Assembly (NCBI GenBank): GCA_946497035.1
Contig: CAMMIW010000009.1
Coordinates: 30,757 to 94,756 of the forward strand
DNA: 64,000 nucleotides
Source of the DNA: an uncultured Eubacteriaceae bacterium
GTDB taxonomy: Bacteria > Bacillota > Clostridia > Lachnospirales > CAG-274
Direction of reading: 5' to 3'
A program made the position numbers and the translations under genes. The notes under the pieces were generated by a model. That model ran no database searches. It was given only the letters and a program-made list of their open reading frames with translations, and had not been told where the DNA came from. Shown piece by piece: positions 12,599 to 21,966 of the stretch (its first letter is position 1; the number at the start of each line of letters is the position of its first letter).

Positions 12599-12607
12599 GA
12601 AAATTTG

Positions 12608-12616
12608 CCCTCCTTT
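12608..12616 (-). promoter_or_regulatory. Ribosome site that decides the atpF start
   Basis: AAAGGAGGG on the minus strand lies 9 bases before the TTG at 12598 and downstream of the in-frame ATG at 12619, so TTG is the likely initiator. Confidence 0.6.
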
Positions 12617-12653
12617 CATTTTTCTATCTATGTAGAAAAATTATTAAATGTTA

Positions 12654-12923
<270 letters not shown>

Positions 12924-12995
12924 CTAAAAAATAAATTAGTAAATTTTTTATAAAACAACCTAATTTTAGGCTGTTATTGATGAGAAAAATTTAGA

Positions 12996-13691
12996 TTATT
13001 CATCACCAATTTTATCTTTTATAAATGTCATACTAAGTATAACAAAGATAAAAGTTTGTAAAAACCCTGCAAAAACATCAAAATAAGCGTGTAGTAAAGG
13101 TGTTATAGCACCATACCCTAACACTTGTATTAAAAGATGACCTTTTGATAAAGCAGAGTATACAAGCCCCATAATTATAGTACCACCTAAGATGTTACCA
13201 AATAAACGTAGGCTAAGAGATATAGGCGTTGCAATTTCACCTATAATATTAAGCGGTAATAATAATGGAAGTGGCTCTAAATAACCTTTAAAATATGCCC
13301 CTTTGTTTACTTTTATACCCATAAAGTGGATAAGAGCAAAAGTAGCAAGGGATAGAGCAAGAGTTGTTCCAAGATCCGCAGTAGGAGCTCTAAACGACAA
13401 AAGCCCAAAATAGTTAGATACTAAAATAAAGCAAAAAACACCAAAAAACCAATTACCAAAATATTTATATTTTTCACCCATATTTTGTATTACAAAGTTT
13501 TCCATTGTTTCTATTATAAGCTCCACTATATTTTGTAGCTTTGTTGTAGGAACATCGGTAAACTTGTTTATTTTAGCTCTAAGTATCAAAGCAACAATAG
13601 TTAAAAGAACAATAATAATCCAAGTGTTCATCATTGTTTGTGTTATGTTAACACCACCTATCGTTGTTATGACTTTAGCACCAAAGTCCAT
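12996..13691 (-). CDS. atpB: F1Fo-ATP synthase a subunit
   Basis: The 231-residue membrane stator that carries the ion half-channels. Five or six hydrophobic helices are visible, and the essential Arg lies in SLSLRLFGNILGG. The last helices include GYGAITPLLHAYFDVFAGFLQ. It is the first canonical Fo gene, 84 bases before atpE and about 157 bases after the AtpI-like gene, so an internal promoter is possible. Confidence 0.96.
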   Translation of the reverse strand: MDFGAKVITTIGGVNITQTMMNTWIIIVLLTIVALILRAKINKFTDVPTTKLQNIVELIIETMENFVIQNMGEKYKYFGNWFFGVFCFILVSNYFGLLSFRAPTADLGTTLALSLATFALIHFMGIKVNKGAYFKGYLEPLPLLLPLNIIGEIATPISLSLRLFGNILGGTIIMGLVYSALSKGHLLIQVLGYGAITPLLHAYFDVFAGFLQTFIFVILSMTFIKDKIGDE

Positions 13692-13848
13692 ATATTTACC
13701 TCCCTTCTCATAGATTATTATAAAATATTATATAAAAACTATCTACAAATAGTATAGATAATTTTTAATTTATTTAAAATAAAGTATAAAACTTTATTAA
13801 ATAAATCCACAATTACATATTATACACCTTTTATCGAAATATAGTCAA

Positions 13849-14217
13849 CTAGTTATTAGATTTATTTTTAAATTTAACTATATAAACAGCAGGTGAAGGT
13901 AATAAAATACCAATAATAACAGCTATAATGTTAAAATCTCTATAAGCAGCTACTAAAAGTACAGCAAAAGTTAAAAAATATCTAAGGGTATAATGAACCC
14001 TTGTATAGTTTACAGCCTTTTGGCCAGACATATCCATAGCTTTACTTAATGTTTTTTCTATAAGCATAAGCTTTAATACAGAAAAGACAGTACCAAAAGC
14101 AATGCCTATTAAAAATGATTTTATATCATTAACAAAAAATACACTTATACCACAAACAATAAGGGCAAGAGCAATCATAGTTATTATTATTTGTTTTAAA
14201 GTATCAGAAATTTTCAT
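13849..14217 (-). CDS. atpI: AtpI-family ATP synthase accessory membrane protein
   Basis: About 122 residues with four hydrophobic segments (roughly residues 8-30, 30-50, 75-95 and 95-115). The pattern GIAFGTVFSVLKLMLIEKTL and RYFLTFAVLLVAAYRDFN matches ATP synthase subunit I proteins, which help c-ring assembly or Mg2+ supply. The ATG at 14217 with GGGAGA upstream is preferred to the TTG at 14232. It overlaps the preceding membrane gene by 14 bases. The assignment rests on pattern and position. Confidence 0.75.
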   Translation of the reverse strand: MKISDTLKQIIITMIALALIVCGISVFFVNDIKSFLIGIAFGTVFSVLKLMLIEKTLSKAMDMSGQKAVNYTRVHYTLRYFLTFAVLLVAAYRDFNIIAVIIGILLPSPAVYIVKFKNKSNN

Positions 14218-14644
14218 TATTTTTTCTCCCAAAGGTTAGCTTATGTTTAAGTTTAAATTTTTTTATAAAAATTAGTATATTAAAAATCAAGGTAACAAAT
14301 ATAAAAAGTATTGTAAAAAAATTGTTATTATTATATTTTTTATCAAGAAAATTACCTATAAAAAAACATAAAATAATAGATGAAAAAGTTTCTAATATAA
14401 AATTTACAATATGTATATATTTATTTTTATAGCTTTGTTCATCATTAAAAGATTTCATAACTTTATAAAAAAAATTAATAAAACCAGTTATTATAGCTAA
14501 AATAATAAAGGTTAATAAAAATATAGGCTGTGTATTAAAAATAGCATCTAGTTTTTTACCAAGGTATATGCCTATTAAAACTGTTGTTATAATTATAAAT
14601 CCAAATTGACTATAAATAGCATAACCTTGAAAATCATTTTTCAT
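14204..14644 (-). CDS. Membrane protein with two AtpZ/AtpI-like halves
   Basis: A 146-residue protein with four hydrophobic helices. The first half (GIYLGKKLDAIF ... FINFFYKVMKSF) has the G-x-x-G-K-x-L-D ... F-x-N-F-Y pattern of AtpZ proteins. The second half repeats it (FFIGNFLDKKYNNNNFFTIL ... IFIKKFK). It looks like an internal duplication of an AtpZ unit. It sits between an AtpZ-like gene (8-bp gap) and the AtpI-like gene (14-bp overlap), so it belongs to the ATP synthase operon. Its precise role is unknown. Confidence 0.65.
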   Translation of the reverse strand: MKNDFQGYAIYSQFGFIIITTVLIGIYLGKKLDAIFNTQPIFLLTFIILAIITGFINFFYKVMKSFNDEQSYKNKYIHIVNFILETFSSIILCFFIGNFLDKKYNNNNFFTILFIFVTLIFNILIFIKKFKLKHKLTFGRKNNENF

Positions 14645-14651
14645 TTAAGTT

Positions 14652-14909
14652 TTAATCTTCCTTATTACAATTTAAATAGTTGTTTTCTTTTTCTTTTTTT
14701 TCTTGTTTTTTATATTCTAGCATAACCATAACATAAAAATTTCTAAAGGCAGCACCTATACCTAAAATAGTAAATATGGCTAAAAAGATAAAATTTGTGT
14801 TAAATTTTGAATCGAGCCATTTACCTATAAAAAAACACATACCAATAGTAACTACCATGGTTATACCAACTTGTGTAAGTTTAGAAAGAGCTCTTGTAAT
14901 GCTATTCAT
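14652..14909 (-). CDS. atpZ: AtpZ-like ATP synthase accessory membrane protein
   Basis: About 85 residues with two membrane helices. GMCFFIGKWLDSKFNTNFIFLAIF followed by GIGAAFRNFYVMVMLEYKK is the AtpZ pattern (G-K-W-L-D then G-x-x-A-x-F-R-N). The start at 14909 follows GTAGGAGGAACAGT; the longer 97-residue frame from 14945 lacks a ribosome site. It is the first gene of the atp transcription unit. AtpZ proteins have been proposed to form a Mg2+/Ca2+ channel with AtpI. Confidence 0.75.
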   Translation of the reverse strand: MNSITRALSKLTQVGITMVVTIGMCFFIGKWLDSKFNTNFIFLAIFTILGIGAAFRNFYVMVMLEYKKQEKKEKENNYLNCNKED

Positions 14910-14985
14910 ACTGTTCCTCCTACATAAATCTACAAATATATACAATATATATTATATACTTAATTTTATAAAAAATCTAGGTTTT

Positions 14986-16134
14986 TTATTCAAAATTTTC
15001 AGGGTTTTTTTGGATTTTATTAAAATGGTATAATATAGCATCTACAATTCTTTTAGATGCAAATCCATCACCAAAAGGATTTTTAGCATTAACCATATAA
15101 TCATATACATTTTGGTTGTTTAAAAGCTCTGTAGCTAAAGATATAATTTTATCTTGATCTGTACCTGCCAATTTTAAAACACCAGCTAAAACACCTTCAG
15201 GACGTTCCGTAACATTTCTTAAAACTAAAACAGGCTTTTTAAGGTAAGGTACTTCTTCTTGTAACCCTCCAGAATCTGTCATAACTAAATATGAGCGAGC
15301 TATAAGGTTATGCATATCTGTCATATCTATAGGGTCTATAAGATGTATGCGAGGGTTATTTTTTAATATACGGTTAGCTACCTCCCTAACAAGAGGATTA
15401 AAATGTACCGCATAAACTACTTCTACATTTTCATTTTGTTCTACTATTTTTAAAACAGCATTACAAATATTTTCTAAAGGCTCACCTAAATTTTCTCTTC
15501 TATGAGCCGTCATTGTAATAATTTTTTTATTTTTATAATCAATGTTATTTAAAATATTACAAGAAAATGTATAATTTTCGCTAACAGTAGTTTTAACACA
15601 ATCAACAGATGTATTACCTGTTACAAAAATGTTGTTTTCATCTATATTTTCTTTTAAAAGATTTTCTTTAGAAAGGTTAGTAGGTGCAAAATGTAAATCT
15701 GCCATAGCTCCTGTAAGCTTTCTGTTCATCTCTTCTGGAAAAGGCTCATATTTATTATATGTTCTAAGGCCTGCCTCAACGTGGCCTATTTTTATTTTTT
15801 TATAAAAAGCAGCCAAAGATCCTACAAAAGTTGTTGTTGTATCTCCATGAACTAAAATAATATTAGGTTTTGCTTTTTCTAATATATCTTCTAGGCCTTT
15901 AAGAGCATTTATAGTTATATCTGTAAGTGTTTGATTTTGTGTCATAATATTAAGGTCATAATCTGGCTTTATGTTAAAAATATTTAAAACTTGATCTAAC
16001 ATTTGTCTATGTTGTGCAGTAACACAAACCTGTTGGCTAATATATGGGCATTTTTCCATTTCTTTAATGATAGGTGCCATTTTTATAGCTTCTGGCCTTG
16101 TGCCAAAAATACTTAAAACTTTTATTTTTTCCAT
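14986..16134 (-). CDS. wecB: UDP-N-acetylglucosamine 2-epimerase (non-hydrolysing)
   Basis: A 382-residue cytosolic enzyme of the GT-B fold that interconverts UDP-GlcNAc and UDP-ManNAc, the precursor of teichoic-acid linkage units and other surface glycans. Visible signatures are GTRPEAIKMAP at the N-terminus, VHGDTTT (catalytic Asp), VEAGLRTYNKYEPFPEEMNR (two catalytic Glu), TAHRREN (His) and TDSGGLQEE. Length is normal. It is followed 77 bases later by the atp genes on the same strand, but no glycan genes adjoin it. Confidence 0.95.
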   Translation of the reverse strand: MEKIKVLSIFGTRPEAIKMAPIIKEMEKCPYISQQVCVTAQHRQMLDQVLNIFNIKPDYDLNIMTQNQTLTDITINALKGLEDILEKAKPNIILVHGDTTTTFVGSLAAFYKKIKIGHVEAGLRTYNKYEPFPEEMNRKLTGAMADLHFAPTNLSKENLLKENIDENNIFVTGNTSVDCVKTTVSENYTFSCNILNNIDYKNKKIITMTAHRRENLGEPLENICNAVLKIVEQNENVEVVYAVHFNPLVREVANRILKNNPRIHLIDPIDMTDMHNLIARSYLVMTDSGGLQEEVPYLKKPVLVLRNVTERPEGVLAGVLKLAGTDQDKIISLATELLNNQNVYDYMVNAKNPFGDGFASKRIVDAILYHFNKIQKNPENFE

Positions 16135-16151
16135 TTTCTACCTCTTGTGTA

Positions 16152-16907
16152 TTATTTTTTTAATTTTATTATATCATTTACAACTTGGCTAGCTATAATA
16201 AGCCCAGCAACAGATGGTACAAAAGATATGCTACCTGGTGTTTCTCTTCTTTTATTAGTATCTCTAAAAGGGCTAGTGCTTTTTGCATTTTCGTCTAACT
16301 GTATAGGAGCAGGTTTTATAGGTTTTTCTGTAGAATATACTACCTTTAATTTTTTTATACCGCGTCTTTTAAGCTCATATCTCATAACTTTAGCTAAAGG
16401 GCACATAGATGTTTTATATATATCTGCTACGGCAAATTTAGTAGGATCTAGCTTATTGCCTGTGCCCATAGATGATATAATAGGTACATTAAGCTTTGTT
16501 GCCTCTTCAACAAGTAATATTTTAGAAGATATAGTATCTATAGCATCTACTATGTAATCATATTTAGATAAATCTATCGTATGGGCAGTATCTTTTGTAT
16601 AAAAAGTTTTAGATGCAGTTACGTTAGCATTAGGGTTTATATCTAATATACGTTTTTTTATAACTTCTATTTTATCTTGGCCTAATGTGCTATGAGTTGC
16701 AATAATTTGCCTGTTAATATTAGTGATAGATATAGTATCGTCATCTACAATATGTATGTTTGATATACCAGCGCGGGCTATAGCTTCAACACAAAAAGAA
16801 CCAACACCACCTACACCAAATATAATAACGCTACTGTTTTTTAATTTTTCTATATTATCATTTCCTATTAATATTTCTGTTCTAGTAAGAGTATTCATTT
16901 TTGCCAT
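16152..16907 (-). CDS. tcdA: tRNA threonylcarbamoyladenosine dehydratase (ThiF/E1-like)
   Basis: A 251-residue E1-like enzyme that cyclises t6A37 in ANN-decoding tRNAs to ct6A, using ATP. The nucleotide motif is GVGGVGSFCVEAIARAGI, followed by DDDTISITNINRQ. The conserved Cys and basic segment MCPLAKVMRYELKRRGI and the C-terminal PGSISFVPSVAGLIIA distinguish TcdA from MoeB and ThiF. The start may be 16907 or the next Met at 16898. It lies 17 bases upstream of wecB and is divergent from cca, another tRNA-maturation gene. Confidence 0.9.
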   Translation of the reverse strand: MAKMNTLTRTEILIGNDNIEKLKNSSVIIFGVGGVGSFCVEAIARAGISNIHIVDDDTISITNINRQIIATHSTLGQDKIEVIKKRILDINPNANVTASKTFYTKDTAHTIDLSKYDYIVDAIDTISSKILLVEEATKLNVPIISSMGTGNKLDPTKFAVADIYKTSMCPLAKVMRYELKRRGIKKLKVVYSTEKPIKPAPIQLDENAKSTSPFRDTNKRRETPGSISFVPSVAGLIIASQVVNDIIKLKK

Positions 16908-16966
16908 CCAATCTATTTAAACTTTTTATATTATTTTAACACTTTTTAATTAATTTGTCTAATATT

Positions 16967-16984
16967 TATTACTAATTAGTAATA
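16967..16984. promoter_or_regulatory. 18-bp perfect palindrome between tcdA and cca
   Basis: TATTACTAATTAGTAATA reads the same on both strands and is placed in a 163-bp divergent intergenic region, 87 bases before the cca start. It resembles an operator for a dimeric regulator; no U-tract follows. The regulator is unknown. Confidence 0.4.
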
Positions 16985-17070
16985 TAGAAAAAATAAATAT
17001 GGAGTAGACTAAATATTAATATATAGTATAATAATTATAATATAAAATATTAAAAGAAGGGAGAAATTTT

Positions 17071-18294
17071 GTGAATATTCCTAAACAAGTTATATATATA
17101 ATTGAGCAATTACAAAAAAGTGGTTTTGAAGGTTTTATTGTAGGTGGTTGTGTTAGAGATTATTTATTAGGTTTTGAGCCTAAAGATTTTGATATTACAA
17201 CAGATGCTATGCCACAACATATAAAAAATATTTTTAACCATACGATAGATACAGGCATAGAGCACGGTACGGTTACTGTTGTGATAGATAAACAAAATTT
17301 TGAGGTAACAACATATCGTATAGACGGAGAATATAAAGACAATAGACACCCAGAAAAAGTTATTTTTAGCAAAAAAATAGATGAAGATTTAAGCCGAAGA
17401 GATTTTACAATGAATGCCATTGCTTATAACATAAATAAAGGTTTTGTAGATCCTTTTGGAGGTAAAGAAGATATAAAAAATAAGGTTATAAAAGGTGTTG
17501 GAGATGCAGATAAACGTTTTAAAGAAGATGCCCTTAGAATGATGAGAGGTGTTCGTTTTTCTGCCCAATTAGGCTTTAACATAGAAGAAAAAACTTTTTT
17601 AGCTATAAAAGAAAATGCTAGTTTAATAAAAAATATTAGTATAGAAAGAATAAGAGATGAATTTTTAAAGCTTATAAAATCTGATTATATAGAAAAATTA
17701 AATCTTTTAGAAGAAACAAAACTATATAAATATTTTTTACCAGAAATAGAGCCTATTTTTAAAAATTATAAAAAAAATATATTTATATTAAAAAATTTAA
17801 ACAAAAATTTAAGACTTGCATTTATATTAAGCCATTTAGATGAAAAAAATGTTGAAACTATATTAAAAAGATTAAGGCTAGATAATAAAACGATAAAAGA
17901 AACAAAAACAATTATAAAATATTTTAATTATAATTTTATAGAAGACAGAACAGAAACAAGAAAGCTATTATGCCAAATAGGAGAGCCTAGTTTATTAAAA
18001 AAAATATTAGAAATAAAATTTTGTATAAGCCTTATAGAAAATAATTTAATACAATGTAAAAAATATGACAATATATATGATGAAATAGATGAAACAATTA
18101 GAAAAAACCAATGTTTTTCTTTAAAAACATTAGCCATAACAGGAAACGACTTAAAAGATATAGGCATAACAAATGGTAAAGATATAGGTAATACTTTAAA
18201 AATAGCTTTAAATTTAGTATTAGAGCAACCAAATAAAAATGATAAAGAAATTTTATTAAAATATGTAAAGGAACAAATATGGAAACAGCATTAA
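17071..18294 (+). CDS. cca: CCA tRNA nucleotidyltransferase
   Basis: A 407-residue class II nucleotidyltransferase that adds the 3' CCA to tRNAs. The N-terminal head holds GFIVGGCVRDYLLG and the metal-binding DFDIT; next come RRDFTMNAIAYN and RFKEDALRMMRGVRFSAQLGF, the template motifs for ATP/CTP selection. The start is GTG at 17071 after AAGGGAG. The tRNA genes near the end of the window lack encoded CCA, so this activity is needed. Its 3' end overlaps the next gene by 16 bases. Confidence 0.92.
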   Translation: MNIPKQVIYIIEQLQKSGFEGFIVGGCVRDYLLGFEPKDFDITTDAMPQHIKNIFNHTIDTGIEHGTVTVVIDKQNFEVTTYRIDGEYKDNRHPEKVIFSKKIDEDLSRRDFTMNAIAYNINKGFVDPFGGKEDIKNKVIKGVGDADKRFKEDALRMMRGVRFSAQLGFNIEEKTFLAIKENASLIKNISIERIRDEFLKLIKSDYIEKLNLLEETKLYKYFLPEIEPIFKNYKKNIFILKNLNKNLRLAFILSHLDEKNVETILKRLRLDNKTIKETKTIIKYFNYNFIEDRTETRKLLCQIGEPSLLKKILEIKFCISLIENNLIQCKKYDNIYDEIDETIRKNQCFSLKTLAITGNDLKDIGITNGKDIGNTLKIALNLVLEQPNKNDKEILLKYVKEQIWKQH

Positions 18295-19028
18295 TAACAG
18301 GAGCTAGTGATGGTATAGGTAAACATATGGCAATTATATTAGCCAATAAAGGATATAATATAATAGTTGTAGCTAGAAATAGAGAAAAAATGGAACAAGC
18401 TTTTAAAAGTGTAAAAAATTGCACTATAATAAGTATGGATTTATCTGTAATAGAAAATTGCTACAAACTTTATAATGAAACAAAAAATAAAAATATTACT
18501 ATATTAATTAATAATGCAGGATACGGTGTTTTTGGAAAATTTTTAAATATAAATTTAGATAATGAGCTTAATATGATAAATCTAAATATTAAATCGCTTC
18601 ATATTTTAACAAAATTATATTTAAAAGATATGGTAGCAAAAGATAAAGGGTATATTTTAAATGTAGGGTCGATAGGGAGCTTTTTTGCTAGCCCTTTGTT
18701 ATCTTCTTATTATGCTACAAAATCTTATGTATTAAGTTTAAGTCTTGCTATAAGAGAAGAGCTTAAAAGAGAAAAATCTAATGTATATATAGGTATATTT
18801 TGCCCTGCTACTATAGATACTAGTTTTCATAAAAAAGCAGGTGCTAAAGGTAAGGTTAAAGGATTAGATAGCTATAAGGCTTCTAAATATGCTATTGATA
18901 AAATGTTTAATAAAAAAACGATAATTATACCTAGTTATGCAAAAGTTTTACCATTTTTTATAGCTATAATGCCAAAAGTTTTTATAACAAAATTGGCATA
19001 TAAAATGCAAATTAAAAAGCAAAATTAA
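18279..19028 (+). CDS. Short-chain dehydrogenase/reductase
   Basis: A 249-residue classical SDR: NAD(P)-binding TGASDGIG at residues 7-14, NNAGYG, the catalytic Ser in NVGSIGS and YYATKSY (Tyr-x3-Lys). The ARNREK segment after the second strand suggests NADP preference. The C-terminal FVPFF-like hydrophobic end resembles the DltE/YqjQ subgroup. The substrate cannot be told. The start has AAGGA upstream inside cca, so the two are co-translated. Confidence 0.88.
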   Translation: METALITGASDGIGKHMAIILANKGYNIIVVARNREKMEQAFKSVKNCTIISMDLSVIENCYKLYNETKNKNITILINNAGYGVFGKFLNINLDNELNMINLNIKSLHILTKLYLKDMVAKDKGYILNVGSIGSFFASPLLSSYYATKSYVLSLSLAIREELKREKSNVYIGIFCPATIDTSFHKKAGAKGKVKGLDSYKASKYAIDKMFNKKTIIIPSYAKVLPFFIAIMPKVFITKLAYKMQIKKQN

Positions 19029-19082
19029 TATTTTAAAATAGAACAATAAATTTACATAATATTAGCCAAAAACAACATATAA

Positions 19083-19109
19083 AAGGTTGTAGACTTTGTC
19101 TACAACCTT
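19083..19109. terminator. GGTTGTAGAC terminator between convergent genes
   Basis: A perfect 12-bp stem with loop TTT, between the SDR gene (+) and the lipoprotein gene (-). It is a member of the dispersed terminator family, with the variant GGTTGTAGAC. Confidence 0.8.
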
Positions 19110-19114
19110 AATAT

Positions 19115-20131
19115 TTATTGTATTGGTATATATTGTATTTTCCATATATCTTTATCTTTTATAACATCAATAGCCATTGGATGATCTTTAGAAAAGCTGT
19201 ATTGTATATATCCTGCATCTTTACCATCTTCAAAAAATTGCCCATCTACTATAGCTTTTAAATTTTCTATATAACTTTTCATTTCATCTTGGCTAAGATT
19301 TTTCATAATTTGTATATATTTTTCTTCTGTCATATTTTTAGCGTCATAGTCTTTATATAATGTATATGCTATATTAAACTCTTTTTCCATAATAGCTTGT
19401 GTATAATATTTAACCATTTTTAAAGGTTCAACACCTTTAAAAACATCTATTTTTTTATCTCTTTTATAATTATCATATATTTTTTGTTCATCTTCAGATA
19501 AATAACCTACAACATTATAAGGCTCGTTGTTAGGCATAGTTATATTATCTATTTTAATAGCAAAATTATATTTAACAGAAGTATCTTTCCAATTTATTAA
19601 TATTTCATATACAACTAAATCTAAATATTTATCTTTAGTATCGAAAGTATGTTTAAAATCTACATTGCCATTTTTATTTAAGTCTACAGACATATTTTCT
19701 GTAAAATTTTCTGTGTCACCTTTACCATCTTGTCTTACATATGTTTTAGTAATATTAACGGTGCTATCTTTTGGTAAATCTTTTGGAAATTCTATTCTAA
19801 TATTTTCTTCATTTTCCAATTGTATTAGTTTGTCATCTTCACCAGCTTTTATAAAATCTAATATTATTTTATCTTTTTCTTCGCTGCTATCAAAGCTATT
19901 TTCATTGTTGGAAATTTTTATATATGGTATTTCTGTATCTTTTGTAAATATAGATATATCTGTCTTGTTTTTTTCTATTTCATCTTTTGGTGTATTTTCA
20001 TTATTTTCAGATGATGTAGATGTTGTTATATCTGTAGTAGCCTCTGTTTGGCTATCTTTATCTTTTTTATTAAAACAACCTGTTAAAGTAAATGTAAATA
20101 TTATTCCTAATATTAATATTTTCTTTTTCAT
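19115..20131 (-). CDS. Lipoprotein of unknown function
   Basis: 338 residues. The N-terminus is a lipoprotein signal with lipobox LTGC (Cys19). Residues 25-60 are a Thr/Ser/Glu/Asn linker. The middle part is beta-rich with many charged residues. The C-terminal 110 residues (KYYTQAIMEKEFNIAYTLY ... DVIKDKDIWKIQYIPIQ) look like an NTF2-like cone fold. The product would sit on the outer face of the membrane. I do not recognise the family. It follows hflX by 40 bases on the same strand and could be co-transcribed. Confidence 0.75.
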   Translation of the reverse strand: MKKKILILGIIFTFTLTGCFNKKDKDSQTEATTDITTSTSSENNENTPKDEIEKNKTDISIFTKDTEIPYIKISNNENSFDSSEEKDKIILDFIKAGEDDKLIQLENEENIRIEFPKDLPKDSTVNITKTYVRQDGKGDTENFTENMSVDLNKNGNVDFKHTFDTKDKYLDLVVYEILINWKDTSVKYNFAIKIDNITMPNNEPYNVVGYLSEDEQKIYDNYKRDKKIDVFKGVEPLKMVKYYTQAIMEKEFNIAYTLYKDYDAKNMTEEKYIQIMKNLSQDEMKSYIENLKAIVDGQFFEDGKDAGYIQYSFSKDHPMAIDVIKDKDIWKIQYIPIQ

Positions 20132-20171
20132 AAAATCACCTTCTTAAATAGATTATTATCTTTTGTATTTT

Positions 20172-21449
20172 TTATATTATAAAATCTTTAAGCCTATTTT
20201 CCATTTCTTCATCTGCATATATTTCAAAAAACATACCTTCGTCTTTATTTTCTGTTTTTATAATTTCACATCTACCGTGTATTATGCTAACATAGTTACA
20301 TTTATTATAGGGTATTAAAATATTTATAGATTTTTTAAAGCTTTTAACAACATCTTCAATAGTATTTAAAAGGTTCTCTATACCATATCCATTTTTAGCA
20401 GATATTTCTAATGTATACATAGCAAAATCATCTTTAGGCAAAGGCCTTAATACATTTTCTTTATCTATTTTATTATACGCAGTAATTATAGGTTTGTTTA
20501 AACAATCTAAATCTTTTAAAGTTTTATAAACTATGTTCATTTGTTCTTCACGAGCGTTATTTGAGCTATCTACAACATGTACTAATATATCGGCATATTT
20601 TGTTTCTTCTAAAGTTGCTCTAAAGGCTTTAATAAGGTTATGAGGTAATTTTTGTATAAAACCTACTGTATCTGTAAAAAGATACTCTCTGCCAGATTGT
20701 AGCTCTATTTTTCTTGTTGTAGTATCTAATGTTGCAAAAAGCTTATCCATAGCTAAAACATCTGACTTTGTAACACTATTCATAAGGGTAGATTTACCTG
20801 CATTTGTATAGCCTACAAAAGCGACTATAGGTTGTTTATTTTTTAGTCTTTTTTCTCTCATAACTTGTCTATGTTTTTCTATATATTTAAGCTCTTTGTT
20901 AAGCTCTGCTATTCTGTCTGCTATATTTCTTCTATCTACTTCAAGTTTTTTTTCACCAGGCCCTCTAGTGCCTATACCACCACCTAAACGGCTCATATCT
21001 TTACCTTGGCCTACAAGATGAGTTAATTTATATCTAAGCTGAGCAAGCTCTACCTGAACCTTACCTTCTGCCGAGCTTGCTCTTTTTGCAAATATATCTA
21101 ATATAACTAATGTTCTATTCATTATTTTAATTTGTAGCATATTAGCCATATTTCTCATTTGGCTAGAGGTAAGCTCATCATCACATACAATGCCTGTTGC
21201 TCCAAGCTCTTCTATATATGCTTTTAGCTCTTCTATTTTTCCTTTACCAAAATAATGGGCTTTATGTATACCTTCTCTTTTTTGAACCATACGCCCAATA
21301 ACTGTTGCACCAGCTGTTTCTACTAGTTCTTGTAGCTCATCTAAGCTAGCATCTATATTCATTAAATCTTTTTCGTTATCTATACCTATTAAAACTACTT
21401 TTTCTTCAATATCTTTTGTTTCATAAGTTTTTGTTTTATTTTTTTCCAT
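20172..21449 (-). CDS. hflX: Ribosome-associated GTPase HflX
   Basis: 425 residues. The N-terminal HflX domain includes GRMVQKREGIHKAHYFGKGK and the glycine-rich RLGGGIGTRGPGEKKLEVDRR. The G domain has GYTNAGKSTL (G1), DTVGFIQKLPH (G3) and NKID (G4). HflX splits stalled or hibernating 70S ribosomes, for example after heat or antibiotic stress. Full length, with AAGGTGGGA before the ATG. Confidence 0.95.
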   Translation of the reverse strand: MEKNKTKTYETKDIEEKVVLIGIDNEKDLMNIDASLDELQELVETAGATVIGRMVQKREGIHKAHYFGKGKIEELKAYIEELGATGIVCDDELTSSQMRNMANMLQIKIMNRTLVILDIFAKRASSAEGKVQVELAQLRYKLTHLVGQGKDMSRLGGGIGTRGPGEKKLEVDRRNIADRIAELNKELKYIEKHRQVMREKRLKNKQPIVAFVGYTNAGKSTLMNSVTKSDVLAMDKLFATLDTTTRKIELQSGREYLFTDTVGFIQKLPHNLIKAFRATLEETKYADILVHVVDSSNNAREEQMNIVYKTLKDLDCLNKPIITAYNKIDKENVLRPLPKDDFAMYTLEISAKNGYGIENLLNTIEDVVKSFKKSINILIPYNKCNYVSIIHGRCEIIKTENKDEGMFFEIYADEEMENRLKDFII

Positions 21450-21552
21450 TATAATCCCACCTTTTAAAATTTTATAGAATTATTATAAGCTAATTATAAC
21501 ATATATATTATTTTTTTACTAGAAATATTTAATTATACAAAAAACATAAAAA

Positions 21553-21576
21553 AGGCTATAGATAAACCTATAGCCT
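21553..21576 (-). terminator. Terminator of spoVG
   Basis: A 9-bp stem AGGCTATAG/CTATAGCCT followed on the minus strand by TTTTTTA; a member of the dispersed GGCTRTAGA family. Confidence 0.8.
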
Positions 21577-21586
21577 ATAATATTTA

Positions 21587-21880
21587 TTATTGTGCAACTG
21601 CACTTTCTTGCATAGTTTCTTCTTCTAAAAGTGCCTGTTCATATTTAGCTAAAATAGCTTTTTGAAGAGTTTCTCTAGCAGAAGAATTAATAGGGTGTGC
21701 TATATCTCTAAATTCTCCATTGCTAGTTTTTCTACTAGGCATAGCGATAAATAAGCCGTTTTCTCCTTCAATCACTTTAATATCGTGAACAACAAATTCG
21801 TTATCTAAAGTGATAGAAACGATAGCTTTCATTTTACCTTCTTGATTAACTTTTCTGATTCTTACGTCTGTAATATTCAT
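21587..21880 (-). CDS. spoVG: Stage V sporulation protein G
   Basis: A 97-residue site-specific nucleic-acid-binding regulator (RNA and DNA), linked to sporulation, cell division and virulence in Firmicutes. It has the family start [31 protein letters not shown], the highly conserved [24 protein letters not shown] and an acidic tail. The ATG at 21880 follows AGGAGGAG; the TTG two codons earlier is not needed. The mRNA leader is long and structured (see 21896-21966). Confidence 0.96.
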   Translation of the reverse strand: MNITDVRIRKVNQEGKMKAIVSITLDNEFVVHDIKVIEGENGLFIAMPSRKTSNGEFRDIAHPINSSARETLQKAILAKYEQALLEEETMQESAVAQ

Positions 21881-21895
21881 AGACAAATCTCCTCC

Positions 21896-21966
21896 TATAA
21901 AGTAGAATAAATTGTATACAAAGGGCTAACCTTTTAGTATTAAAACAGGCTGGGTTCTACTTTATA
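21896..21966 (-). promoter_or_regulatory. Candidate structured leader of spoVG
   Basis: A perfect 12-bp inverted repeat (21896-21907 and 21955-21966, TATAAAGTAGAA type) encloses 47 bases containing smaller GGGTT/AACC and GGCT-type pairings. In the mRNA the 3' arm ends directly at the Shine-Dalgarno AGGAGG. An upstream segment (ATACC near 21990) could pair with GGTAT, which overlaps the 5' arm and would give an alternative fold. It matches no leader family I recognise. Confidence 0.45.
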
